A stretch of 64,000 bases of DNA from Flavobacterium sp. (GCF_017744675.1 NZ_JAGIAV010000007.1:1-64000), one strand, 5' to 3'. Numbered from the stretch's first letter, positions 54,385 to 64,000 are shown. The notes: generated from the sequence alone by a model not told the origin. Numbers and translations: made by a program.

Positions 54385-57330
54385 TTATTTATTATATGGA
54401 GTCACTTTTATTACTGGTTTTTCTCCGTTTTTGACAGCCGATTCCTCAAACTCAATTGTAACTTCTTTGCTTTCTCCTTTTAGTAAAGTAAAATAGCTGT
54501 CGGATGCAATTGCAGGTAATATCTGAGTTCCTGATTTGTCATTTAAAGCTTGCATCTGAATTCCGAATGCAATTCCTGACGGACTTGAAACTTTAGCTTT
54601 TATCCTATATTTTCCGTTTTGTTTTACGACTTTTGAAGTCACATTTACGTTGGCTTTTGGCAGTTTGTTTAATGCTGTAAAGTCTTTCATATTGGTTCCT
54701 CTCCAATAAAAATTCTCGCTGATTAGTTTATTCTGCGTATCTTTTAGCTTTAAGCGAATAAAATGCACCGGACTTAAATCTGAAGTATCGGTATTGTTTT
54801 CTGCTCCAAAAACTTGAAAATCGTATAAAGAATATCCCCAACCAGAACCTCGTTTTATACCTAACATTCGAACGTAACGTCCTTTTACTTCGTCAAATGC
54901 TATATTTTGAAGCCCTTGTTTTCCGTCTTTTATTACACTTGCATCTGTCCAGTTTTTTGCATCTGAACTGATTTGGATTTTATATTCTTTTCCGAAAGCA
55001 TTTTCCCAATTTAAAGTTACGCGATTGATCACATATTCATTTTCAAGATCTACGTAAATCCATTCGTCATCTGTTGAATTACTTGCCCATCTGGTATTAG
55101 AATCGCCGTCTGTAATATCTTTTACATTTCCTCCGTCTGTCGAAGATGCCGTAACATTCTTTTGAAAAGCCAAATCTTTCTGATTCGAGTAAAACGGAAT
55201 AACAAAACTTTCTGTTGCGGTATTCGAATATGCATCTACAACTGCATTTTGTTTGAACTTATTTACTGGTTTTCCATCTAAATTATAAACAACAGCTTCT
55301 GCATTTAGGTTTTTAAAATCGGTTCCTGTGGCATTAATCACTTTAACCGAATTGTTCACAGGATTCCATTGAATGTGCAAAGGTTCACAAGCCGATTTTA
55401 CGCCCCAATAGGCTCCTGTTAAATCATAATAATAATCGTAAGTCTGCCAAACCATACTTGGATAAGACGACTGGCTCATCCAGATCATGATTCCCGAAGC
55501 GTCTTCCCACATGTGGTCCAGCCAGCCTTCGTACATGGCTTTGTTGGTTTCAATGTTTAATAATTGGGCTTTTGTTGTGTATTCTTCGAGATTATTTGGT
55601 TTACCGTAACGTTCGGTTATGCTTTTGTCGTAATTGTCTGGAGCAGCGTTGAATGCTTTTTGCCCAAAGAAATGTTTGTCCCACATCTCATTTCTTGGCC
55701 ACCAATCTTTTTCAGGAATAAATTTCTTAAAGCTTTCGATGTTAGGAAAAACAGCTGTTCCAATTTCAGAACGCAGTCCCCAGCTTGGCCCATCGCCTGT
55801 GCCTTGATAAGGTTCTGGATATTTTGTAAAATAAAATCTTGGATCTTTATTTCCCCAAAGCCCGCTTCCGCTTAAATTTCCTGTGTTGGAACATGGCTGA
55901 TAATAACGATCATTATTGTCGAATGTTTTGATGTTTTCGGCAATCCAACCGTTTAATGGAGGCTGTGGAAGACCTTCGTTATTTCCGCACCAAAGTGCAA
56001 TACTGGCGTGGTTTCTAACGCGTTTTATTTTCTCGATTACATTACTGTTGAAAACATGAATATCTAATGGCAGATTTGGATTGGCATTTAACCAAAAATC
56101 GTCCCAAACCATAATACCGTATTTATCGCAGGCTTGATAAAATTCGTCGTCTGTAGTTGAACCTAACCAGTTGCGAATGATATTGTAATTCATCTCTTTA
56201 TGAAGCCTAACCTTCAAATCGTATTCTTCGCCTCTGCATCGCAGCATGTATTCGCTCATTCCCCAATTTCCTCCTTTTAAGAAAACACGTTTTCCGTTAA
56301 TGGAAATATGGAGCACGCCACCTTCTGTATCGTAAGTATATTTTTTAATTCCAAAAGTTATTTTCTGGCTATCAGAAACGACATTGCCAACTTTAAATGT
56401 AAACTCACAAGTATATAAATTAGGATCGCCATAACCATTTGGCCACCATAATTTAGGGTTTTGAATAGACAGTTCTGGAAACTGCTCTTTAGTCAATTTT
56501 ACATTTGTGATTCCGTCAGCATCAAGGCTGATTTTTTTAGAGAAAGTGATATTTCCTGGCATGATAACTCCCGTAAGTACACCTTCCTGATTTTGTGCTG
56601 ATGAATTTTTAAGATCTACTTTTACTTCAAGATCGGCACGGGCGTTTGTTGGCAAACTGGTATGAACCCACGGATCTGCAATCGTTACTTTATCGGTGTT
56701 GCTTAAGAAAACATCATCTGTAATTCCTGAATTTAATCCCGGAACGTACGGCATCCAATCCCAACCGGCACTTGAAATATACGTTGGGCTTCCGTAATTG
56801 TTTAAAGGCTGTTTCGGAATGCTTACCAGAATATTTAATACGTTTTTTGCTTTGCGATGCACCAATTTTGTAATATCAAATTTTCCGCGCTGCATCATAC
56901 CGCTTAAAACTGCGATTTTTTTTCCGTTAAGGTAAATTTCCCCTTCGCGATTTATTCCTTCAAAGTTGAGCCAGATTATTTCTTTAGTGAAGTTTTCGGG
57001 AATGGTAAATTCTGTTCGATACCAGAAACTGCGGTCGTATTTCGATTTGTCGACTTGATAAATATTATCGCCGAAATTGGGATCTTTTTCTAATCCGCTT
57101 ACAACATAGGAATTAAAAACTGTTCCCGGAACAACCGCTTTTACCCAGTCGGCGTCTGAATAATTTGAAGTAAATATTTTACTGCTGTCTTTTCCGATTT
57201 CTGCTTGGGGTTTTAGTTTCCAAGTAATATCAGAAGAATTTAAGCCTACTCTATTTTGAGCATAAAAATTGAACGATAAGGCGTTTAAAACAAATAAATA
57301 GAGATAAAACTGAATAGTATAGAATTTCAT
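54385..57330 (-). CDS. GH2-family glycoside hydrolase with inserted CBM32-like domain
   Basis: The 981-residue exported protein follows the exo-beta-glucosaminidase/beta-mannosidase branch of GH2: a sugar-binding jelly roll (about 30-200, with FWYRTEFTIP and GINREGEIYLNGKKI), an Ig-like domain, the barrel with acid/base E452 in WCGNNEG and nucleophile E522 in SWGLRSEIG, then Ig-like domains. A discoidin/CBM32-like domain (about 718-838, NVTASSTDGGN to YSLYDFQVFG) is inserted between C-terminal beta domains and may bind galactose-type or other glycan ends. It lies downstream of susD. Whether it removes mannose, glucosamine or another beta-linked sugar cannot be read reliably. Confidence 0.87.
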   Translation of the reverse strand: MKFYTIQFYLYLFVLNALSFNFYAQNRVGLNSSDITWKLKPQAEIGKDSSKIFTSNYSDADWVKAVVPGTVFNSYVVSGLEKDPNFGDNIYQVDKSKYDRSFWYRTEFTIPENFTKEIIWLNFEGINREGEIYLNGKKIAVLSGMMQRGKFDITKLVHRKAKNVLNILVSIPKQPLNNYGSPTYISSAGWDWMPYVPGLNSGITDDVFLSNTDKVTIADPWVHTSLPTNARADLEVKVDLKNSSAQNQEGVLTGVIMPGNITFSKKISLDADGITNVKLTKEQFPELSIQNPKLWWPNGYGDPNLYTCEFTFKVGNVVSDSQKITFGIKKYTYDTEGGVLHISINGKRVFLKGGNWGMSEYMLRCRGEEYDLKVRLHKEMNYNIIRNWLGSTTDDEFYQACDKYGIMVWDDFWLNANPNLPLDIHVFNSNVIEKIKRVRNHASIALWCGNNEGLPQPPLNGWIAENIKTFDNNDRYYQPCSNTGNLSGSGLWGNKDPRFYFTKYPEPYQGTGDGPSWGLRSEIGTAVFPNIESFKKFIPEKDWWPRNEMWDKHFFGQKAFNAAPDNYDKSITERYGKPNNLEEYTTKAQLLNIETNKAMYEGWLDHMWEDASGIMIWMSQSSYPSMVWQTYDYYYDLTGAYWGVKSACEPLHIQWNPVNNSVKVINATGTDFKNLNAEAVVYNLDGKPVNKFKQNAVVDAYSNTATESFVIPFYSNQKDLAFQKNVTASSTDGGNVKDITDGDSNTRWASNSTDDEWIYVDLENEYVINRVTLNWENAFGKEYKIQISSDAKNWTDASVIKDGKQGLQNIAFDEVKGRYVRMLGIKRGSGWGYSLYDFQVFGAENNTDTSDLSPVHFIRLKLKDTQNKLISENFYWRGTNMKDFTALNKLPKANVNVTSKVVKQNGKYRIKAKVSSPSGIAFGIQMQALNDKSGTQILPAIASDSYFTLLKGESKEVTIEFEESAVKNGEKPVIKVTPYNK

Positions 57331-57374
57331 ACTGTTATTTGAATGATTATAAAATTGTAATTTATTAAAATAAG

Positions 57375-57446
57375 AATGCCATTTTGGGCTCAGTTTCTAA
57401 CAGAAAAGCTCAGTACTGTTACTACACCTATACCCAAAATGGCATT
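57375..57446 (-). promoter_or_regulatory. Long hairpin between susD and GH2 genes
   Basis: Exact 14-base arms (57375-57388 and 57433-57446) enclose 44 bases that themselves contain TAACAG and CTGTTA. It lies in the 190-base gap between susD and the GH2 gene and has no T run on the - strand, so it may stabilise the upstream mRNA or attenuate transcription of the enzyme genes. Confidence 0.55.
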
Positions 57447-57520
57447 ACAAATCAAAACTGTGACATTAACCAAATCACATGACCAAAAAATAAAAAATTA
57501 CTATTAAACTTTTTTAGATA

Positions 57521-59053
57521 TTAATATCCAGGATTTTGATCCTCTGGACCAATCTCATCATTAAGCTTAATCTCTCCGATAGGAATAGGATAGCGGCTAT
57601 GAAATGCTGCAATGGTACCGTTTTGTTTGGCCCATTTGTTACGAGCGCCTACTAACTCTACCAATTTTCCTGTACGAATAAGATCCATTCTTCTCCAGCC
57701 TTCAAAAGCTAATTCACGCATACGTTCGTCAAGAATCTGAATTCTAAACTGCGTTTGAGAAAGACCACTCCATTTCATTGCGTCAGGTAATGTTCCTCCA
57801 AAGGCTCTTGTACGAACTTGGTTCACATATCCTTCAGCTTCTGTTGTGCTTCCTAATTCATTTAAACATTCTGCGTAATTAAGCAATACGTCAGAGTATC
57901 TGATATAGGCTTTATTTTTTCCTGAATTCCAAAACGATTGTTTTCCATCTACACGAATATCTTCATATTTTTTAATGTGCGGATCTAGCTCATCGCCTCC
58001 TAAACCAGCAGGAAGGGTTGGGGTAATTCCTTTGTATGTAAAATCGTAACGGATACTTGCTGCTTTACGCACATCTCCCGCTTCCCATAATCCACCAGCC
58101 GTTTTATCTTTATAACAATACTGCGTAGGAAGTATAAGGTCATAACCTCCAAAATAAGCATACTGGTCTATATTTGCCAGAACTCTTGAACCTGTCTGCC
58201 ATTGTATCTGGTTGTTGTCTGGCCAGTTATTATTATACTGCCATTCGTATAAAGATTCTGGAGAATTAGCATGATCTGGACTAAAAACATCTGCGTAATT
58301 AGGTAGCAAACTGTACTTTCCAGATTTTATAACGGCTTCAAACCATTGTTTTGCTTTTGTATAATCACGGTATCCTGATGCTTCTGGAGCATATAGATAT
58401 ACTTTTCCTAAAAGTGCTTGAGCGACACCCTTTGCAGGAAATGCAGGATTGCTTTGTGTTACAGGAAGTTTTTCTACTGCTCTTTCCAAATCGGCAACGA
58501 TATACGAATAAACCAAAGGAAGTGGCTGACGTTTTAAACCAAATTCTGCCGATTTTGCTTTATCATTAATCGGTATTTCTCCCCAATATTGTGTAAGCTC
58601 AAACATTAATGTTGCTCTTAAAAAGCTGGCTTCACCCATTAAAAGATCACGTTTGGCACTATCATCTTCCGTATTAATGCCTAGTGCTCTAATAGATTGA
58701 GCGGCCACTTCAATTACTGGCCATCTGTCATTCCATAATTGTCCAATTGCCTGATTCTCCTGACTTAGAAAACCGTTGTACAAATCAAGTCCTGCCTGAT
58801 TTGCATCTCCAGTTACCTGCAAAGCTCCCTGCTGTGCTTCGTCTGTACCCAGAGAAGTATAAAGCCCTGCACGGTCTTTTTGCATATTTCTCCAATTGGT
58901 AATAGCTCCCAAAAGAACAGGTTCTATTTTTCCTAAACTGCCATAGGCTTGAGCAGCTGTAAGTGAGCTTTTAGGCTCTTCATCCAAAAAATCTGAAGAG
59001 CAGGATCCTGATAATATAGCTAGGGCCACAAAGGCTATAATTTTTGCTTTCAT
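57521..59053 (-). CDS. SusD/RagB-family glycan-binding lipoprotein
   Basis: The 510-residue product has a lipoprotein signal (LSGSCSSDFLDEEPKS, lipid Cys at 18), where SDFLDEEP is a usual SusD start, TPR-like helices (GEASFLRATLMFELTQYWGEIP, GVAQALLGKVYLYA) and the C-terminal block YSDVLLNYAECLNELG and RMRELAFEGWRRMDLIRTGK. It starts 26 bases after its SusC partner and should capture a glycan at the cell surface. Together with GH2 and GH95 it makes up a polysaccharide utilisation unit. Confidence 0.93.
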   Translation of the reverse strand: MKAKIIAFVALAILSGSCSSDFLDEEPKSSLTAAQAYGSLGKIEPVLLGAITNWRNMQKDRAGLYTSLGTDEAQQGALQVTGDANQAGLDLYNGFLSQENQAIGQLWNDRWPVIEVAAQSIRALGINTEDDSAKRDLLMGEASFLRATLMFELTQYWGEIPINDKAKSAEFGLKRQPLPLVYSYIVADLERAVEKLPVTQSNPAFPAKGVAQALLGKVYLYAPEASGYRDYTKAKQWFEAVIKSGKYSLLPNYADVFSPDHANSPESLYEWQYNNNWPDNNQIQWQTGSRVLANIDQYAYFGGYDLILPTQYCYKDKTAGGLWEAGDVRKAASIRYDFTYKGITPTLPAGLGGDELDPHIKKYEDIRVDGKQSFWNSGKNKAYIRYSDVLLNYAECLNELGSTTEAEGYVNQVRTRAFGGTLPDAMKWSGLSQTQFRIQILDERMRELAFEGWRRMDLIRTGKLVELVGARNKWAKQNGTIAAFHSRYPIPIGEIKLNDEIGPEDQNPGY

Positions 59054-59079
59054 AAAAATAATTTTTAAAATTAATTCGA

Positions 59080-62000
59080 TTAGAGAGTGATATTTAATCC
59101 CATAACTATCATTCTAGACATTGGATAAGAATCTCCTCCTTCAGGATCATAGCCTTTATACTTAGTAATCGTAAATAGATTAGATCCTGTTAGATAAAAC
59201 CTTGCGTTTCTAAGAAAAACACTTTCTGCAACTTTGTCTTTTAATGTATATGATAATGTAAGTGCATTTAATCTCAAGAATGAAGCATCTTGTATTGCCT
59301 TATCTGTCTCGCCCAAAGTATATCTTCCTCCTCCATAATAAGCTCTTGGCACATCTGTATTGGTATTAGTCGGAGTCCAACGATCTAAAAGGTCTGTATG
59401 CGCTGCACTCATTCCTCCTGAGTTCATATAGCTTTCGTAAGTACCGCTTGGTCTTTTACCACCTATTGAATAAGCAAATACTGCATTTAATCCAAAACCT
59501 TTATAATTAAGATCTGTAGCAAAACCTCCATAATAATCAGGATTCAAATCGCCAACTACATACCTGTCCTGGTCGTTTATTACGCCATCGCCATTACGAT
59601 CTTTAATTTTAATATCTCCAGGCTGAACAGTGCGGCTTCCATAATTTACTTTGCTAAGGTCTTCTCCTTGTTGCGCTATACCATCATATTCAAACACATA
59701 AACTGTATTTACCGATTTGCCTAAGAAAAAGTTCCCTGTACGCTGGATCTCATTGTTGCTATAACCGCCCAATTTGTATATCTCTGTTGCATCTCCGTAA
59801 AGTTTTGTAACTTTATTTTTTGCAGATGATATATTGGCAGAAACATTCCATCTTAAATCTTTGTTTTTAATAATGTCTCCGCTAAGTTCTAATTCGACAC
59901 CCTCATTTGTTGTAGAACCGATATTATCCAGTTTATATTTATATCCTGATGAAACTGGCATGTTACGCAACATTAAAAGGTCATCATTATTTATATGGAA
60001 ATAATTTGCACTTGCTGTCAGTCTGTTTTGGAAGAAACCTGCATCTAGTCCGATATTGAACTGTTTTTGTTTTTCCCATCTTAAATCAAAATTATCAATG
60101 TAATTATCAGACACGTAAGTTCCAGAATTATTACTTACTTGTGCATTATAAAGGGCAAAATATCGGTAAGCATCTACATTCTGATTACCCACCATACCAT
60201 AACCTACACGAAACTTAAGCTGGTTTAATTTTTCAAATCCTTGAAGGAAATTTTCTTTTGCAATATCCCAACTTCCTGCTATTGAAGGAAAGGTTCCCCA
60301 TTTATTGTTAGGACCAAATTTAGAAGAACCGTCTCTTCTTATTGTTCCTGTAATATTGTATTTGCCATCAAAAGTATAGTTGGCTCTTGCGAAATAAGAT
60401 TGGTTTGTATAATCTGTAAAGTTCGAACCTAATTGTGTATTATCTTTTTGGTATGCACCTGATAATGCCATATAGGTCAAATCATCACTAACAAATCCGC
60501 GGGCTCTAACCTCTGTACTATTACCTGAATTACTCAATACAGAGAATCCTCCCATTAAGCTTACATCATGCTTTGCAGCAAAAACTTTGCTATAGCTTAC
60601 CGTATTATCCCATTGATAATTTAATTGCGAATATCTGTAATGATGCGCTTCACCATTCATAGAATTTCTAAGCGATTGTCCTGTATAACTTGGCACATAA
60701 TCAAAATTTACCTGATCTGTAACATCTACAGAAAGAGTAGTTCTGATGTCAAGTCCTTTTACTGGTTTTAAACTTAAAAAATTACTACTTGTAAGTCTAT
60801 TGCGAGCACTTGAATTTATGATATCAAGACTTTTTATCGGATTGTATAAATTTTGGTCAAATACTTCACCATATCTCAAATAAGTAGCTTTAGGGTCGAT
60901 AGGCAATAATGGGTTTGCTCCCAATGCCACACCAAAAGCACTTCCTTCCTGATAATTAGTCTCACTTCTTGAAAAAGTAGTATTGGTACCAAACTGCAAC
61001 CATGATTTTAGATCTTGTGTAAGGTTAATTTTTCCATTATATCTTTTAAAATCAGAGTTTTTCAAAAGACCTTCTTGGTCAACATAATTAAAACTCACAA
61101 AATAAGTTCCTTTTTCTCCTCCTCCGCTAAAGCTTAAATTATGATTGGTTTGAAAACCTGAACGCGTTACCTGATCCAGCCAGTTGTAACTTTTACCCGT
61201 TCTGTAAGATTCCAATTCATAAGGCGCAAATACAGTCGAACCATCTGACTTAATTTGATTGATATAAGCAGCACGATCAGCTCCTGGATGTTCGTCCATA
61301 TAACGATTCGCATAAGCATCAACTCTTAGATCAAATAATTGCTGGCCATTCATCAATGGGAGCGTTCTAGCAAATTCAGATACGCCTGTCCAAGTATCAT
61401 ACTGTATTTTTGCTTCTCCAGATCTTGACCCTTTTTTTGTCGTAATTACGATTACTCCGTTAGCCGCTCTTGAACCATATAATGCAGTAGCAGAAGCATC
61501 TTTAAGAACTTCCATACTCGCAATATCGTCAGGATTAATGTTTTCAAAATTACCATCGGTAATCAAACCATCGATTACGAATATGGGGTTGCCTCCAAAG
61601 TTTAAAGAGTTATTTCCTCTAATTCTTATTGTACCAGTCTGACCAGGTACAGCATTTTGTTGCACATATACCCCTGAAGCACGTCCTTGTAAAGCCTGTA
61701 CCACATTTGGTGTAGGAACTTCTCTAAGCTTATCTCCAGAAACACTGCTTACAGCCCCCGTTAGATCGCCTTTTTTCATTTTGGCTCCTACGATTATAAC
61801 TTCAGTCAATTCTTGGGTACTTGGAGTCAACGAAATATTAATTTCAGATTTACTTGCAGCAGCAGTCTTCGTATCAAATCCTATAAAACTAAATTCTAGT
61901 ATGGAGCCAGATTTTACGTTTGTTAATTTGTAACTACCATCAATGTCTGTTGCTGTAGAATTCTGAGTACCTCTTACCTGAATGGTTGCTCCAGGCAAAG

Positions 62001-62106
62001 GTAAATTTTCATTATCTGTAACTTTACCGGTTATAGTTTGGGAATAAAGTGTACCGGCAGACAGCATAACTACTAAGAAGCATAAGTATCTTATTGCAAT
62101 TCTCAT
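59080..62106 (-). CDS. SusC/RagA-family TonB-dependent transporter of the glycan locus
   Basis: The 1008-residue outer-membrane protein has a signal peptide (ending TLYSQ), a carboxypeptidase-regulatory-like domain (about 23-95), a TonB-box region TEVIIVGAKMKKGDLTGAV, a plug with QGRASGVYVQQNAVPGQ and GGNPIFVIDGLI and a barrel ending in MIVMGLNITL. There is no STN domain, so the locus is not of the ECF/FecR type. It heads the susC-susD-GH2-GH95 unit and has a good promoter match about 110 bases upstream. Confidence 0.94.
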   Translation of the reverse strand: MRIAIRYLCFLVVMLSAGTLYSQTITGKVTDNENLPLPGATIQVRGTQNSTATDIDGSYKLTNVKSGSILEFSFIGFDTKTAAASKSEINISLTPSTQELTEVIIVGAKMKKGDLTGAVSSVSGDKLREVPTPNVVQALQGRASGVYVQQNAVPGQTGTIRIRGNNSLNFGGNPIFVIDGLITDGNFENINPDDIASMEVLKDASATALYGSRAANGVIVITTKKGSRSGEAKIQYDTWTGVSEFARTLPLMNGQQLFDLRVDAYANRYMDEHPGADRAAYINQIKSDGSTVFAPYELESYRTGKSYNWLDQVTRSGFQTNHNLSFSGGGEKGTYFVSFNYVDQEGLLKNSDFKRYNGKINLTQDLKSWLQFGTNTTFSRSETNYQEGSAFGVALGANPLLPIDPKATYLRYGEVFDQNLYNPIKSLDIINSSARNRLTSSNFLSLKPVKGLDIRTTLSVDVTDQVNFDYVPSYTGQSLRNSMNGEAHHYRYSQLNYQWDNTVSYSKVFAAKHDVSLMGGFSVLSNSGNSTEVRARGFVSDDLTYMALSGAYQKDNTQLGSNFTDYTNQSYFARANYTFDGKYNITGTIRRDGSSKFGPNNKWGTFPSIAGSWDIAKENFLQGFEKLNQLKFRVGYGMVGNQNVDAYRYFALYNAQVSNNSGTYVSDNYIDNFDLRWEKQKQFNIGLDAGFFQNRLTASANYFHINNDDLLMLRNMPVSSGYKYKLDNIGSTTNEGVELELSGDIIKNKDLRWNVSANISSAKNKVTKLYGDATEIYKLGGYSNNEIQRTGNFFLGKSVNTVYVFEYDGIAQQGEDLSKVNYGSRTVQPGDIKIKDRNGDGVINDQDRYVVGDLNPDYYGGFATDLNYKGFGLNAVFAYSIGGKRPSGTYESYMNSGGMSAAHTDLLDRWTPTNTNTDVPRAYYGGGRYTLGETDKAIQDASFLRLNALTLSYTLKDKVAESVFLRNARFYLTGSNLFTITKYKGYDPEGGDSYPMSRMIVMGLNITL

Positions 62107-62217
62107 AATAATTTGGTTTTTTAGTTAATAAATTAGAGAGTTAGTTTTTTTATTTGTTTATTGAGCATGAAATAGGAGAAAACGAATTGGCTTATACTAT
62201 ACTATACTACAACATTA

Positions 62218-62248
62218 CAAACATACAAATATTTTGGTTACATCCAAA
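62218..62248 (-). promoter_or_regulatory. Promoter of the glycan-locus susC
   Basis: On the - strand TTTG (62248-62245), 19 bases, then TATGTTTG (62225-62218) match the Bacteroidota -33 TTTG / -7 TAnnTTTG consensus well. The expected start of transcription leaves a leader of about 105 bases. The rest of 62107-62562 holds no supported gene. Confidence 0.65.
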
Positions 62249-62474
62249 TTTATGTTTAAGAATTTGCTATTTTTTTCAGCGATTTATTTCGTCTTTAATA
62301 CAAATACACGGGAATAAAAATGAAAAAGAGAATAGTTAATTAATCCATTTAAAGAAATATCAGACAAAACATTTCAAGTATTGCACTCAAAACAAGGAAA
62401 ATCGTATGAATTTGATTCATAAGGCAGTAAATAAAATTTCTAAAAAAATGCAGGATTTATTCGTTTGTTGAAAC

Positions 62475-62500
62475 AAAAAAAGATGCACAACCGTGCATCT
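62475..62500 (-). terminator. Terminator after the sodium:solute symporter gene
   Basis: Read on the - strand, AGATGCAC and GTGCATCT pair exactly around GGTT and are followed by seven T. This separates the symporter transcript from the downstream susC promoter. Confidence 0.8.
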
Positions 62501-62562
62501 CTATCAAAATTTAGATCCTATTTTCTCTGATTCTTAGAATTTTATACCATTGCTAAAGGAAA

Positions 62563-64000
62563 TTAAGCAATGCCCCATTTTGAAAATAAAACAAAGATAC
62601 TCAGCATACCTGCTATTAAGAGGGCAAAATACCAATAACGATTTTTCCAAGGGGCCAGCTCAAGAGATTCCAGTTTAATCTCAGTATAACTGTAAGTGGG
62701 ATAAAATTTCGAAACCAGCAACATGCATACAGAAGTAAGGACAAATAGCAGAGCCAGCATGTGCAAATAGTGCAATTGAATATCTAGGATATAATTGAAA
62801 ATAATATAGCTCAGAATAAAAAATACCATTCCGATTTTTGCTGCTTGAGGCGGTACTTTTTTAAATACAAAACCCACTAGAATAATGGTAAAAATTGGCA
62901 CGCAAAACATACCCGCTAATTGCTGCAAATAAGTATAAAAACCTGCTTTACTGAATATGATAAATGGAGCCGAAAACATTGCCAAAGCCGAAACAATAAT
63001 CTCAAATTTACGTCCAGTATAAACCAGATGTCTTTCGGTTACTTCTTTGTTTCTTTTCTCTAGCCACGGCTTATAGAGATTCAACACAAATAATGTACTG
63101 CTACTATTAAGTCCTGCATTAAAAGTACTTATTGCAGCACCCAAAACTACTGCGGCAGTTAAACCAATCATGACTGCCGGCAATGTATCTTTTATAACAA
63201 GCGGAAAAACTTCAGCTGTATTTTCCAATTTATCATAAAGATGCACTCCAACTAATCCAGGAATATTAATAATGAACGGACAAAGCAACTTTCCCAAACA
63301 AGCCAATCCCATTCCTTTCTGACTATGCGATAAACTCTTTGCCGAAAGAGCCTGCTGTACAATAAACTGTTCCATTCCCCAATAATACAAGTTCATAATA
63401 AACATTCCTGTAAAAATGGTAGTTAGCGGAATCTCATCGTGAGGTCCGCCAATAGAATTTAAATGTTCTTTATGCTCTGAAAGTAAAATATGAAGCCCTT
63501 TGAACCAATCTCCATTTCCTAAGAATTTGAAGCCAAAATAAGGAAAAGCGATTCCAATAGTCAGTAATCCAATACTTAAAACGGTATCACTAATAGATAT
63601 GGCACGAAGACCGCCTAAAACAGAGTAAGCGCAACCGGTAAGTCCGATTACCCAAACCATAAACCAAATGTTTTGCCAATAAGTTAATCCTAAAGGCTGT
63701 AAAAAATTAAACATTCCGGTTAAGGCAACTGCGCCTCCATATAAAACGGCAGGCAACAAATTGACAATGTAACTGCATAAAAAGATAATCGAAACCAACC
63801 TTTTAGTAGAATCATCATAACGTTTTCCTAGATAATCTGGAATGGTCATGGCTCCGGTACGGAAATAGATTGGAAGAAAAAACTCCGCAACCAGAAGCAT
63901 GGCGAGCACAGAGCTTACGCCCCATGCTATCACGCTCATGTTATTGGTATAAATAGATTCGTTTTCGCCTATAAACTGATTGGCACTGATATTACTTAGC
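62563..64000 (-). CDS. Sodium:solute symporter (SSS family), 5' end outside window
   Basis: The reading frame continues open from the ATG at 63939 to the window end, and the added residues read SNISANQFIG, the conserved block after the first helices of SSS sugar symporters, so the N-terminus is missing. The visible part has about 11 hydrophobic helices, with IPDYLGKRYDDSTKR, GGLRAISISDTVL and AISTFNAGLNSSSTLFVLNLY as family landmarks. These proteins import sugars or organic acids with sodium. It is on the same strand as the susC unit but separated by a terminator; a role in importing products of the glycan locus is likely but not certain. Confidence 0.9.
   Translation of the reverse strand, partial: LSNISANQFIGENESIYTNNMSVIAWGVSSVLAMLLVAEFFLPIYFRTGAMTIPDYLGKRYDDSTKRLVSIIFLCSYIVNLLPAVLYGGAVALTGMFNFLQPLGLTYWQNIWFMVWVIGLTGCAYSVLGGLRAISISDTVLSIGLLTIGIAFPYFGFKFLGNGDWFKGLHILLSEHKEHLNSIGGPHDEIPLTTIFTGMFIMNLYYWGMEQFIVQQALSAKSLSHSQKGMGLACLGKLLCPFIINIPGLVGVHLYDKLENTAEVFPLVIKDTLPAVMIGLTAAVVLGAAISTFNAGLNSSSTLFVLNLYKPWLEKRNKEVTERHLVYTGRKFEIIVSALAMFSAPFIIFSKAGFYTYLQQLAGMFCVPIFTIILVGFVFKKVPPQAAKIGMVFFILSYIIFNYILDIQLHYLHMLALLFVLTSVCMLLVSKFYPTYSYTEIKLESLELAPWKNRYWYFALLIAGMLSIFVLFSKWGIA

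Noticed and set aside
62154..62339. 61-residue frame upstream of the glycan-locus susC
   Set aside because: It overlaps the predicted susC promoter on the other strand and shows no protein-like features beyond AT-rich codons.

Overview
The window is a stretch of chromosome from a flavobacterium (Bacteroidota), most likely Flavobacterium itself. The signs are low-GC coding, four SusC/SusD-type or related TonB-dependent uptake genes with SusD lipoproteins, FecR/ECF pairs, promoter -7 boxes of the TAnnTTTG type, absence of strong Shine-Dalgarno sites, and intergenic palindromes of the kind scattered in flavobacterial genomes. About 41 protein genes and two tRNA genes are supported; the last gene runs off the right edge.

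Region 1 (142-7024, + strand) looks like a peptidoglycan-recycling cluster: anhydro-MurNAc kinase (anmK), a secreted GHL10-type glycosyl hydrolase related to E. coli DigH, an AmpG-type muropeptide permease, a small TPR protein, a GNAT acetyltransferase and a cytoplasmic NagZ-type GH3 enzyme. Region 2 (7148-9961) is an antioxidant block: 2-Cys peroxiredoxin, thioredoxin-like protein, an 85-aa companion and, after a 0.8-kb gap full of long inverted repeats, thiol peroxidase. Region 3 (9975-16523) is a tight housekeeping run: diacylglycerol/undecaprenol kinase, FtsK, LolA, an LptF/G permease, a RibB with a degenerate RibA domain, and an acyl-CoA thioesterase.

Region 4 (16675-27896) is the most interesting. 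Two identical tRNA-Ser(TGA) genes bracket about 11 kb in which all seven genes lie on the - strand in the order susC, susD, isoaspartyl peptidase, YfcC-type carrier, cyanophycinase-like lipoprotein, arginine-deiminase-like hydrolase, CtlX-type citrulline hydrolase. Read together this is a candidate cyanophycin (or beta-Asp-Arg peptide) utilisation locus: bind and import, cleave to beta-Asp-Arg, carry across the inner membrane, split to Asp and Arg, then take Arg to citrulline and ornithine.

Region 5 (28188-42554, + strand) is a peptide-uptake operon controlled by trans-envelope signalling: ECF sigma factor, FecR anti-sigma, STN-domain SusC, SusD, a thioredoxin-tipped TlpA-like protein, an S9 prolyl-oligopeptidase-family peptidase and an M16 zinc peptidase. 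Region 6 (42665-64000) is a glycan-utilisation region: GH97 and galactose mutarotase (-), AraC regulator, sugar MFS symporter and a large DUF5107/TPR protein (+), then GH95, GH2 with an inserted CBM32-like domain, SusD and SusC (-), and a truncated sodium:solute symporter (-). Function names rest on motifs read by eye; no database search was possible.
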